Below are positions 6,842-13,175 of a stretch of DNA of 45,350 bases, one piece after another. How positions within the stretch are numbered: the stretch's first letter is position 1; each line of letters starts with the position of its first letter. The stretch covers positions 1 through 45,350 of IMG/VR virus record IMGVR_UViG_3300031841_004244. One strand, written 5' to 3'. Under the pieces are notes generated by a model that saw only the letters and a program-made list of their open reading frames with translations, had not been told where the DNA came from and made no database searches. The stretch comes from a virus. A program made the position numbers and the translations under genes.

Positions 6842-7781
6842 TCACTTCAACGAAGTCTTGTTTGTTGAAAAGTATCGGCCTCAAACAATTGAAGAATGCA
6901 TCCTTCCCGACTCGGTGAAGGATGTTTTTCTATCAATCGTAAACAGTGGCAAGATGCAGAATCTTCTCTTGGCTGGTGGTGCAGGTTGTGGTAAAACAAC
7001 CGTTGCTCGTGCCTTGTGTAAACAAATGGGACAAGAATTTTTGTTTGTCAATGCCTCCGAAGAAAGTGGCATTGACACTCTTCGTACCAAGATCAAAAAC
7101 TTTGCAAGCACAGTTTCTCTTGGTGGTGAAAGCAAGGTTGTGATTCTTGATGAGGCTGATTATTTGAATCCTCAATCGACACAACCTGCGTTGCGTGGCT
7201 TCATTGAAGAGTTTAGTCGTAACTGTCGTTTCATTTTTACTTGTAACTTTAAGAATCGAATCATTTCACCACTGCATTCTCGTTGTTCGGTGATTGATTT
7301 CAAGATGACTGCGAAGGATAAGAAAAGAGTAAGTGCTGATTTCTTTGTTCGACTAAAAGATATTCTTGCAAAAGAGTCTATCAAAGCAGATGATCGTGTT
7401 CTAGTAAAACTTGTTCAGCGTTATTCACCTGACTGGCGAAGAGTGTTGAATGAAGTGCAACGTTATGGTCAGTCTGGAACTATTGATGAAGGTATTCTTA
7501 CTAATTTTTCTGATGTCGCTGTTCAAGATTTAATGGCATCAATGTGTAAGAAAGACTTCAAGACTGTTCGTAAATGGGTCGTAGACAACATCGACAACGA
7601 CCCCTCAAGAATCTTCCGAAAGATCTATGATCAACTTAGCGATCACATTGAGCCTGGTTCTATTCCTAGTGCTATTCTTGTTCTTGCTGAGTATCAATAC
7701 AAGTCTGCCTTTGTGGTAGATCAAGAGATTAATCTTGTTGCAGCCCTCACAGAAATTATGATGGGTTCAGAATTTAAATAG
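6831..7781 (+). CDS. 44: Clamp-loader AAA+ ATPase large subunit, T4 gp44-like (316 aa)
   Basis: ATP-driven subunit that opens and loads the gp45 clamp, working with gp62. The start at 6831 gives METNHFNEVLFVEKYRP, the usual gp44/RFC opening. Walker A GGAGCGKTT (about residues 49-57), Walker B VVILDEAD (103-110), sensor 1 TCN (137-139) and the clamp-loader SRC arginine-finger motif (150-152) are all present. T4 gp44 is 319 aa, so this is full length. The longer frame upstream starts inside the clamp gene and is unlikely to be used. Confidence 0.92.
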   Translation: METNHFNEVLFVEKYRPQTIEECILPDSVKDVFLSIVNSGKMQNLLLAGGAGCGKTTVARALCKQMGQEFLFVNASEESGIDTLRTKIKNFASTVSLGGESKVVILDEADYLNPQSTQPALRGFIEEFSRNCRFIFTCNFKNRIISPLHSRCSVIDFKMTAKDKKRVSADFFVRLKDILAKESIKADDRVLVKLVQRYSPDWRRVLNEVQRYGQSGTIDEGILTNFSDVAVQDLMASMCKKDFKTVRKWVVDNIDNDPSRIFRKIYDQLSDHIEPGSIPSAILVLAEYQYKSAFVVDQEINLVAALTEIMMGSEFK

Positions 7782-7792
7782 AAAGGTTAAAC

Positions 7793-8653
7793 ATGAGTGG
7801 TGAAATAGGAATTATTGGAAATGGTTTTGTTGGTGGGGCAGTTGCATATGGCTTCAAAGATAAAAACCCGCTAGTCTATGATTTGAAACCAGAGTTGTGT
7901 AAGAATACACTCGATGAAGTTTTAGGTTGTAAACATATTTTCGTTTGCTTGCCGACACCAATGGTTGAAGAAACTGGTGGAGAAGCAAACTTAAGCATTG
8001 TTGAAAACTGTCTAGAAAATTTAAGCAACCATTTTACAAAGGACTCAGATCAAGTTTTGATTTTGAAGTCTACTGTTCCTGTTGGCACGACCAATAAACT
8101 AGCAGAAAAGTATGATATAAGAAATTTAATTCACTGTCCAGAATTTTTAACTGCTGCTAATGCAAATTATGATTTTGTCAATGCTGATAGAACTGTTATT
8201 GGTTTACCTGATTATGTGCAAGAAAAGTACCTAGACATGGTTCAAAAACTTTTTGAGGACTCTTTCCCTGATATTCCAATTTACACCATGTCATCTGACG
8301 AGTCTGAACTGGTAAAGTATAGTGCGAACTGTTTTCTTGCCACAAAGGTAATGTTTTTCAATATGATAAAAATACTCAGCGAAAAACTTTATTTGGATTA
8401 TGAAAAAATTCTAAACGGTGTTTTGTCAGACCCCAGAATCAGCCCATCTCACACAAAAGTTCCTGGCCCTGATGGTGACTACGGATTTGGCGGCACATGT
8501 TTTCCAAAGGATGTAAATGCGTTAATTAAAACACTGGATGATCATGGTATTCCACCAAGTATCTTAGACTCTGTGTGGGAAGAAAACATGCGTTATAGAG
8601 AAAACTGGGATTGGGCTGAGAATAACTCAGCAGTCAAACGAAAGAACGATTGA
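7793..8653 (+). CDS. UDP-glucose/GDP-mannose dehydrogenase family protein, short form (286 aa)
   Basis: NAD-dependent oxidation of a nucleotide sugar (UDP-glucose or GDP-mannose to the uronic acid). The N-terminal Rossmann motif GIIGNGFVGGAV, the VCLPTP and STVPVGTT loops, the substrate-domain EFL segment and the active-site GFGGTCFPKD (Cys236) are intact. Cellular enzymes run to about 390-450 aa with a C-terminal UDP-binding domain that is absent here; shortened versions occur in marine phages. It lies between the two clamp-loader genes, an odd place for a sugar enzyme. It may feed surface-glycan or DNA/virion sugar modification. AAAGGTT precedes the ATG. Confidence 0.85.
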   Translation: MSGEIGIIGNGFVGGAVAYGFKDKNPLVYDLKPELCKNTLDEVLGCKHIFVCLPTPMVEETGGEANLSIVENCLENLSNHFTKDSDQVLILKSTVPVGTTNKLAEKYDIRNLIHCPEFLTAANANYDFVNADRTVIGLPDYVQEKYLDMVQKLFEDSFPDIPIYTMSSDESELVKYSANCFLATKVMFFNMIKILSEKLYLDYEKILNGVLSDPRISPSHTKVPGPDGDYGFGGTCFPKDVNALIKTLDDHGIPPSILDSVWEENMRYRENWDWAENNSAVKRKND

Positions 8654-8669
8654 AACAATAAATATCAAA

Positions 8670-9425
8670 ATGGTTGATAGTGCAAACGATTTGTCTATAG
8701 AAGTGTTTCTTCTCAAAAAGAAGTATGACGTTGATACGTTTTATACTGTTGTTAACGAACTTCTAGATGAGTTTGGTGTAGATGCAATTGAAGATGACTC
8801 ACCAGAAAACTTGATGAGTGTTGAAGATCGTATCACGGTAAACATTGGCAAGAAAATTACAAATGAACTAAAAGAGAATCGTAATAAAATGGATGACGAG
8901 ACTATTGATGAGTTTGTTCAATCAAATGAGTTTGGTCATCAATTAGAAATGCAAGATAAAATTCTTAGGCAAGTTTGGAATATTGCAAAAACATATCGCT
9001 ATACGAACTTTGTTGAGGAATGTAATGATCTTCGAAAAAACTTTATGAAAGAAAGATCAAGTTACATCTCTCATCAGTTTAGTGGCACAGCAGGAATTTT
9101 ATCTGTTATTTTTGCACAGACACGAGTGCCTGAAAAACTTTTTTCTGTGTGGTTAAGAACTACGATTGAAAAGAAAGAAGGCTATGTGGCGATTCAATAT
9201 GAGGGATTAGATGGTAAAATCTATAACGTCAATGTGATACACACAGATGAAGAGCCACCAAAAGAAAAAATAGTGGGACAAAACCCTTGCGATTCTTTCA
9301 TGTTGCAGTATTTTTGGGATAGCAAAAAATGGATTGAGATACCTATTAAAATGATTATCTCAGTGGACAATAACGACTGTATGGACATAGATTTCAACGA
9401 TGATGGAGGAAATATTTTAGCATGA
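8670..9425 (+). CDS. Unknown protein in the replisome operon (251 aa)
   Basis: A charged, mostly helical N-terminal ~130 residues (VVNELLDEFGVDAIEDD; ENRNKMDDETIDEFV) is followed by a probable beta-rich domain with several Trp and Ile (VWLRTTIEKKEGYVAIQYEGL; YFWDSKKWIEIPIKMIISVD). No motif is recognised. It lies between the dehydrogenase and gp62 and ends in an ATGA overlap with gp62, so it is probably co-translated with the clamp loader. An AATAAATA box lies 5 bp before the ATG with no Shine-Dalgarno. Confidence 0.6.
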   Translation: MVDSANDLSIEVFLLKKKYDVDTFYTVVNELLDEFGVDAIEDDSPENLMSVEDRITVNIGKKITNELKENRNKMDDETIDEFVQSNEFGHQLEMQDKILRQVWNIAKTYRYTNFVEECNDLRKNFMKERSSYISHQFSGTAGILSVIFAQTRVPEKLFSVWLRTTIEKKEGYVAIQYEGLDGKIYNVNVIHTDEEPPKEKIVGQNPCDSFMLQYFWDSKKWIEIPIKMIISVDNNDCMDIDFNDDGGNILA

Positions 9426-9802
9426 GTTTTGGTGATTTTTTAAACAGCATTAACTTCACAAAAGAAAATCTCTTTCACGAAAATGAAGAGATGATGAAGA
9501 AAGAATACAATCCTTATCTGATCAACAAGTCGTTGTCCTATCACGCCGACACATTGATGTTTGCAAACTTGATGAATCAACACTCGAACCTTGACGCAAA
9601 AATGCAGTATGAGTTTTATCTGCATCAGGTGAGCAAGGGAAAGCGGTTTAGCAAGTGGCATAAAACAGAAAGCAACGACACAGTTGAACTATTGGCAAGT
9701 CACTACAAGTGTTCTAGAGCGAAGGCTGAAGACTACGCTAAGATACTCACAGAGAGTAATATCGAACAAATCAAAAAGCAGAATAATCGCGGCTCTTGCT
9801 GA
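9422..9802 (+). CDS. 62: Clamp-loader small subunit, T4 gp62-like (126 aa)
   Basis: Non-ATPase partner of gp44 in clamp loading. Recognisable gp62 features are KKEYNPYLINKSLSYHADTLMFANLMN, then LDAKMQYEFYLHQVSKGKRFSKWHK, followed by a helical region (VELLASHYKCSRAKAEDYAKIL). T4 gp62 is 187 aa, so this is a short form like those in other marine T4-like phages. It is coupled to the upstream gene by ATGA and followed by regA, as in T4. Confidence 0.85.
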   Translation: MSFGDFLNSINFTKENLFHENEEMMKKEYNPYLINKSLSYHADTLMFANLMNQHSNLDAKMQYEFYLHQVSKGKRFSKWHKTESNDTVELLASHYKCSRAKAEDYAKILTESNIEQIKKQNNRGSC

Positions 9803-9830
9803 TTGTGTAATCTCATTGGACGTTGGTTTT

Positions 9831-9838
9831 GATAAATA
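9831..9838 (+). promoter_or_regulatory. Possible late-type promoter box (GATAAATA) before regA
   Basis: GATAAATA, one mismatch from TATAAATA, sits in the short gap between gp62 and regA, 25 bp before the RegA ATG. The mismatch and the early role of RegA in T4 keep this tentative. Confidence 0.25.
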
Positions 9839-9863
9839 ACCACGTATCATTGGAGATTATAAA

Positions 9864-10271
9864 ATGTCAGATTATGAAGATATTGTTGAGTCGCTGGTTG
9901 AAGTTGAACTTCCCGACTCCGATGCGTTTTTGAAGGTGAAAGAAACGCTCACCCGCATCGGCATCTCCTCAAGAAAAGAAAACAAACTTTGGCAGTCATG
10001 CCATATTTTACATAAGAAGGGAAAGTATTACATACTTCACTTCAAAGAACTGTTTTTGCTTGATGGAAAAAAAACTGATTTACCAGAAGAAGATATTGCC
10101 AGAAGAAATAGAATTATAAAACTACTCGAAGAATGGGAACTTCTTCGTATTGTTGATTCGTCAAAGATCGAAGAGCCTTGTGCTTCGATTGCACAGATCA
10201 AGATTCTACCTTTTTCTGAAAAGGAAAACTGGACTTTAGAAGCCAAGTATAACATTGGAAAGAAGAAATGA
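9864..10271 (+). CDS. regA: Translational repressor RegA (135 aa)
   Basis: RegA binds the ribosome-binding sites of phage early mRNAs and blocks their translation, in T4 including 44 and 45. The match is direct: FLKVKETLTRIGISSRKEN, LWQSCHILHKKGKYYILHFKE, then the TEED/RRN-like LPEEDIARRNRIIKLLEEWELL, and the end WTLEAKYNIG. T4 RegA is 122 aa and this is 135 with a slightly longer N-terminus. The position after gp62 is the T4 order. GGAGATT lies upstream of the ATG. ATGA overlap with the next gene. Confidence 0.93.
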   Translation: MSDYEDIVESLVEVELPDSDAFLKVKETLTRIGISSRKENKLWQSCHILHKKGKYYILHFKELFLLDGKKTDLPEEDIARRNRIIKLLEEWELLRIVDSSKIEEPCASIAQIKILPFSEKENWTLEAKYNIGKKK

Positions 10272-10792
10272 AATACTATCACGATCTTGTAGAACAACTC
10301 AGTGAAAAGAAATGGTCTAAGAAATACAAAGACTCAATCGACTGTAATAATCCAAAAGGGTTTTCACAGAAGGCACACTGTCAAGGTCGTAAAAAGAATG
10401 AAAGTCTGAACGAGGATATTACAAAAAGAGAATTAAATCAGATTGAGGTTTATGTTGATAAATTGTATTCAGCAGTTGGTGTTGATGTTGAGTTTACAAG
10501 ACACTTTCTAGAGCGCCTAAACGATCCAAGAAATGTTCGAGACATCACACCCGCAGAGGTGATTCGTCTGTTTAGAGAAGCCTATAAGAAGCATGGCAAG
10601 AAGATTGCCAAACTTGGTGCAAACGCAGAAGCGGTTATCAAAGATATGACAACAGATATTAATATGCCATTCGTAATTAAATACGACCGAAGAAACGGTG
10701 AGTTGGATCTAATTGCCAAAACAGTGATGAGAAAGAAAAGTTTTAGAACACCTGATCAAGTTTTTGTGCATGATGATTATAACGCTGGATAA
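10268..10792 (+). CDS. Conserved marine-phage protein with capsid-targeting-like start (174 aa)
   Basis: The start MKYYHDLVEQLSEKKW contains LVE and LSE sites. It is followed by the recurrent phage module KWSKKYKDSIDCNNPKGFSQKAHCQGRKK (two Cys). After a linker comes a second conserved domain (VEFTRHFLERLNDPRN, ITPAEVIRLFREAYKKHG, and a C-terminal beta part ending RTPDQVFVHDD). This two-module architecture recurs in T4-like marine phages without known function. The second domain looks like a small toxin/RNase-type alpha-beta fold, but I cannot confirm that. ATGA overlap with regA. Confidence 0.65.
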   Translation: MKYYHDLVEQLSEKKWSKKYKDSIDCNNPKGFSQKAHCQGRKKNESLNEDITKRELNQIEVYVDKLYSAVGVDVEFTRHFLERLNDPRNVRDITPAEVIRLFREAYKKHGKKIAKLGANAEAVIKDMTTDINMPFVIKYDRRNGELDLIAKTVMRKKSFRTPDQVFVHDDYNAG

Positions 10793-10807
10793 GAAGAAGG
10801 AAGAAAA

Positions 10808-11728
10808 ATGGCAGAAGAAAAAGATTGCAATTGTGATGAGTTTGATGACATACTAAGAAAACTTCGAGAGTGTGAAGAGTTACGAAGCCACGATAGAAAA
10901 CAAAGAGAAGAAGAAGTCAGAGGCGCATTAGAGCGTTGTGAGCAAAAGCAAGAACAACTAAGAGAAGCACTCGAAGAAGAAAGAGATTCGTTTCGTGAAA
11001 AGATTAACGAAGCGAGTGGTTCACAAAAAAGTAAAATTGAAAAACTACAAAAAAGAATAACAGCCATGACAATTGCTGGTTCAGCAGGTGCCGCAGTTGT
11101 AGGTAAAGAAGTCGTTGATAATGTATCCGACAACTTTGCTTTAATTAGTGCCATACTAAGTGGCGACATAGATGCGGTGATGAATCTGATGAACAACGCA
11201 CCAGCCACTGCTAATCCTGGTGCCCAATCGGACACAGCAGACATGTCTGAAGATGGAAAAGCATCAAAAGAAAAAGGTGAAGAAGAAGGCAAAGAAGAAG
11301 ATAAAGAAGAGGACAAAGAAGAAGAGAAAGAAGAGGAAGAGGAGGAAGAAGAAGAGGAAGAAGAAGAGGAAGAGGAAGAGAGTGAAGAAGAAAGCGAAGA
11401 AGATTCTCAAGATGAAGAGTCTACCGAAACGGCTTCTGAAACTCCAATGCAGGGTCTTCCCATGTCACCTGAAGTTACTCTTGAGCCAATCATAATTGAA
11501 CTGGCTGATTTAGAAAAAGAAGTGGTACCCGATACGCCTCCATTGCTCCTCGCTGACCTACCTCCATTTTTGCCTCCCATACAGGACGTGACAGATGTTG
11601 GTGAATACATACCAGATGATCCACAGTTTCCGTTTTTTCCCGCAGAACCAGAACCTGTCGTTGAACCATCAATGATATACGCATTTATGGCTGTTCTATT
11701 TTGGACACGCCGAAGAAAAAGGAATTAA
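10808..11728 (+). CDS. Poly-glutamate protein with coiled coil and PEP-CTERM-like tail (306 aa)
   Basis: Residues 1-85 form a charged coiled coil (LRKLRECEELRSHDRKQREEE). A hydrophobic segment follows (AMTIAGSAGAAVV, about 88-100). Residues about 155-205 are an almost pure Glu/Lys run with a 17-residue Glu stretch. A Pro-rich region follows (TPPLLLADLPPFLPP). The last 23 residues read VEPS, an 11-residue hydrophobic run, then TRRRKRN, the layout of a PEP-CTERM sorting signal (exosortase substrate). The E-run could be real low complexity or a region prone to length change. The function is unknown; surface display is possible. Confidence 0.6.
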   Translation: MAEEKDCNCDEFDDILRKLRECEELRSHDRKQREEEVRGALERCEQKQEQLREALEEERDSFREKINEASGSQKSKIEKLQKRITAMTIAGSAGAAVVGKEVVDNVSDNFALISAILSGDIDAVMNLMNNAPATANPGAQSDTADMSEDGKASKEKGEEEGKEEDKEEDKEEEKEEEEEEEEEEEEEEEEESEEESEEDSQDEESTETASETPMQGLPMSPEVTLEPIIIELADLEKEVVPDTPPLLLADLPPFLPPIQDVTDVGEYIPDDPQFPFFPAEPEPVVEPSMIYAFMAVLFWTRRRKRN

Positions 11729-11730
11729 GA

Positions 11731-12000
11731 ATGCTTACATTTAAGTGTTTTTTAAAAGAGTCTATGAATAAATCGTTTGAAAGTGCCATTGATATGTTTG
11801 GCATTGACACTAAAAAAATTAAAACAATTAGAAACTTTTCTACAGCAGAAAGAATGGCAAAAGACCTTGCTAAGAAAAAAAGACAGACGGTTTATATTTT
11901 TCAACACACGAGAAAAGGTGATTACAAAATCGTAACTGAAAAAGGAAGATTAACTGGCCTTTTGCGTGATTACGAAATTGTTGACACCATAAAGCCCTGA
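11731..12000 (+). CDS. Small basic protein with capsid-targeting-like N-terminus (89 aa)
   Basis: The ATG at 11731, 7 bp after AAAAGGA, is preferred over an in-frame upstream ATG inside the previous gene. The start MLTFKCFLKES fits the FKxFLxE pattern for a capsid-targeting peptide cut after LKE. The rest is basic (MAKDLAKKKRQTVYIFQHTRKGDYK) with a compact alpha/beta feel. Probably an injected internal head protein; no family is recognised. Confidence 0.6.
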   Translation: MLTFKCFLKESMNKSFESAIDMFGIDTKKIKTIRNFSTAERMAKDLAKKKRQTVYIFQHTRKGDYKIVTEKGRLTGLLRDYEIVDTIKP

Positions 12001-12008
12001 AATAAAAC

Positions 12009-12036
12009 TTGCAAAAAGCCTAGGCGGGTTTACAAT
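12009..12036 (+). promoter_or_regulatory. Sigma70-like promoter for dut (TTGCAA-N16-TACAAT)
   Basis: TTGCAA (12009-12014) and TACAAT (12031-12036) with a 16-bp spacer, starting 8 bp after the previous stop. A ~50-nt leader with a CTCCC/GGGG hairpin potential and a TTAGGAG ribosome site precedes the dUTPase ATG at 12093. Confidence 0.65.
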
Positions 12037-12092
12037 CTACTCTCTAAATATCAGGTGCCTCCCTTAATGGGGAAAAGGTTTAGGAGTATATT

Positions 12093-12620
12093 ATGATAAA
12101 ATTGAATTACTATTGTAAGACAGCATTGGTAAAGGACCCAATATTTGCTACAAGTGGATCAGCATGTTTTGATCTAAGGGCTTACTTTGGTCCTGATAGT
12201 CGAAAGATTACAATCTATACCCCAAGCAATGAAAAGATTCATCGACACTGCCAAAAAGAAAGTGTTGAAGGTGAGTTTTCTTTGTCATTGGGGCCGAATG
12301 AAAGAGCAATGATACCAACAGGACTGATCATGGATATCCCTCGTGGTTATTCTGTTCGTATTCACACGCGATCTGGAACGGCTGCCAAAAAGGGTCTTGG
12401 TATGTCTGTCTCCGAGGGCATCATCGACTCTGATTATAAAGAAGAAGTCTTCGCTTTGATTCGTAATAATTCTGATGTGGCAGTTAACATTGAACACGAA
12501 GAAAGAATTTGTCAAGGAGAATTGATAAAACAACTTGACTATTCGTTATCTTGCACTACAATAAGACCTACGAACGACGGCGAAAGAACCGGCGGTTTTG
12601 GTAGTACAGGAGAAAAATAA
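12093..12620 (+). CDS. dut: dUTPase (175 aa)
   Basis: Hydrolyses dUTP to dUMP, keeping uracil out of phage DNA and supplying the ThyX substrate. Four of the five trimeric-dUTPase motifs are clear: motif 1 GSACFDLRA, motif 2 RSGTAAKKGL, motif 3 GIIDSDYKEE with its catalytic Asp, and motif 5 ERTGGFGSTG; RICQGEL fills the motif 4 position. An insertion of about 25 residues lies between motifs 1 and 2 (ITIYTPSNEKIHRHCQKE), making it longer than the usual ~150 aa. It heads the operon leading to DNA polymerase and shares one base with the next gene. Confidence 0.92.
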   Translation: MIKLNYYCKTALVKDPIFATSGSACFDLRAYFGPDSRKITIYTPSNEKIHRHCQKESVEGEFSLSLGPNERAMIPTGLIMDIPRGYSVRIHTRSGTAAKKGLGMSVSEGIIDSDYKEEVFALIRNNSDVAVNIEHEERICQGELIKQLDYSLSCTTIRPTNDGERTGGFGSTGEK

Positions 12621-12958
12621 TGACTAGAGATGAACTGTTAAAACATCACGAACTAATTTGCAAGTCTGCACAAGACTTGATGAATCTAAAAAATAGAGAC
12701 TACGCAGGCAATGGTGGTAAAGAACCATTTGCAAACTTCACTCGTTGTGAATCATTGGGTGTTTGCACTACAGAACAAGGTATGCTCGTTCGTGTAGTTG
12801 ACAAAATTTCTCGATTGAGTTCCTTCATTGAAGCAGGAAAGATGAGCGTTGAGAATGAGTCTTTCCATGATTCGTGTATTGATATCATCAATTACATGGT
12901 AATTCTTTCTGCTTACATCACCGAACGAGATGGAGAAGAACAACAGTATGGTTGTTGA
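12620..12958 (+). CDS. DUF1599/MazG-like nucleotide pyrophosphohydrolase candidate (112 aa)
   Basis: All-helical protein with the pattern of phage DUF1599 proteins: LKNRDYAGNGGKEPFANF, then TTEQGMLVRVVDKISRLSSFIEAGKMSVENESFHDSCIDIINYMVILSAYI. The conserved E/D pairs across the helices are those expected of MazG-type Mg-dependent NTP pyrophosphatases. A dNTP-pool or alarmone-clearing role fits its place between dut and the polymerase. Substrate is unknown. It starts at the last base of dut. Confidence 0.75.
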   Translation: MTRDELLKHHELICKSAQDLMNLKNRDYAGNGGKEPFANFTRCESLGVCTTEQGMLVRVVDKISRLSSFIEAGKMSVENESFHDSCIDIINYMVILSAYITERDGEEQQYGC

Positions 12959-13175
12959 GACCATTCTCGGTGTTTTATTTTTAACACACGTTTACTTTGC
13001 AAGACGTTCACGAAAGAAAATTGAAATTGAAGTTTTTGATCTTCGTGAAGAGATTGTAAATAACATGAACAAAACCACGGCGATGGTGAACAAGCACACT
13101 CAAGATCTTGTAGCATATGAGCGTGAACTTCGTCACTTCAAAAACCTCATAAAGGAGATTTATGCAAAAGTCTGA
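12948..13175 (+). CDS. Membrane-anchored coiled-coil protein (75 aa)
   Basis: The ATG at 12948 is preferred because GGAGAAG lies about 12 bp upstream; an in-frame ATG at 12930 would add 6 residues. The N-terminal hydrophobic segment (VVETILGVLFLTHVYFA) is followed by basic RRSRKK and a heptad-like helix (EVFDLREEIVNNMNK to LVAYERELRHFKNLIKEIYAKV). It overlaps the polymerase start by 14 bp, so the two are coupled. It might tether something to the membrane; no family is recognised. Confidence 0.6.
   Translation: MVVETILGVLFLTHVYFARRSRKKIEIEVFDLREEIVNNMNKTTAMVNKHTQDLVAYERELRHFKNLIKEIYAKV

Noticed and set aside
10777-11684. Ser-rich long frame on the opposite strand of the poly-Glu gene, and Lys-rich frame in +2
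   Set aside because: Both are mirror images of the GAA/GAG repeat codons; the Glu frame has the ribosome site, operon spacing and coiled-coil start.
12037-12092. dut leader considered as a riboswitch
   Set aside because: Only a weak CTCCC/GGGG pairing is visible; no known aptamer pattern was recognised.
12285-12533. Frames opposite the dUTPase, polymerase and other replication genes
   Set aside because: These are codon shadows of strongly conserved + strand proteins, without ribosome sites.
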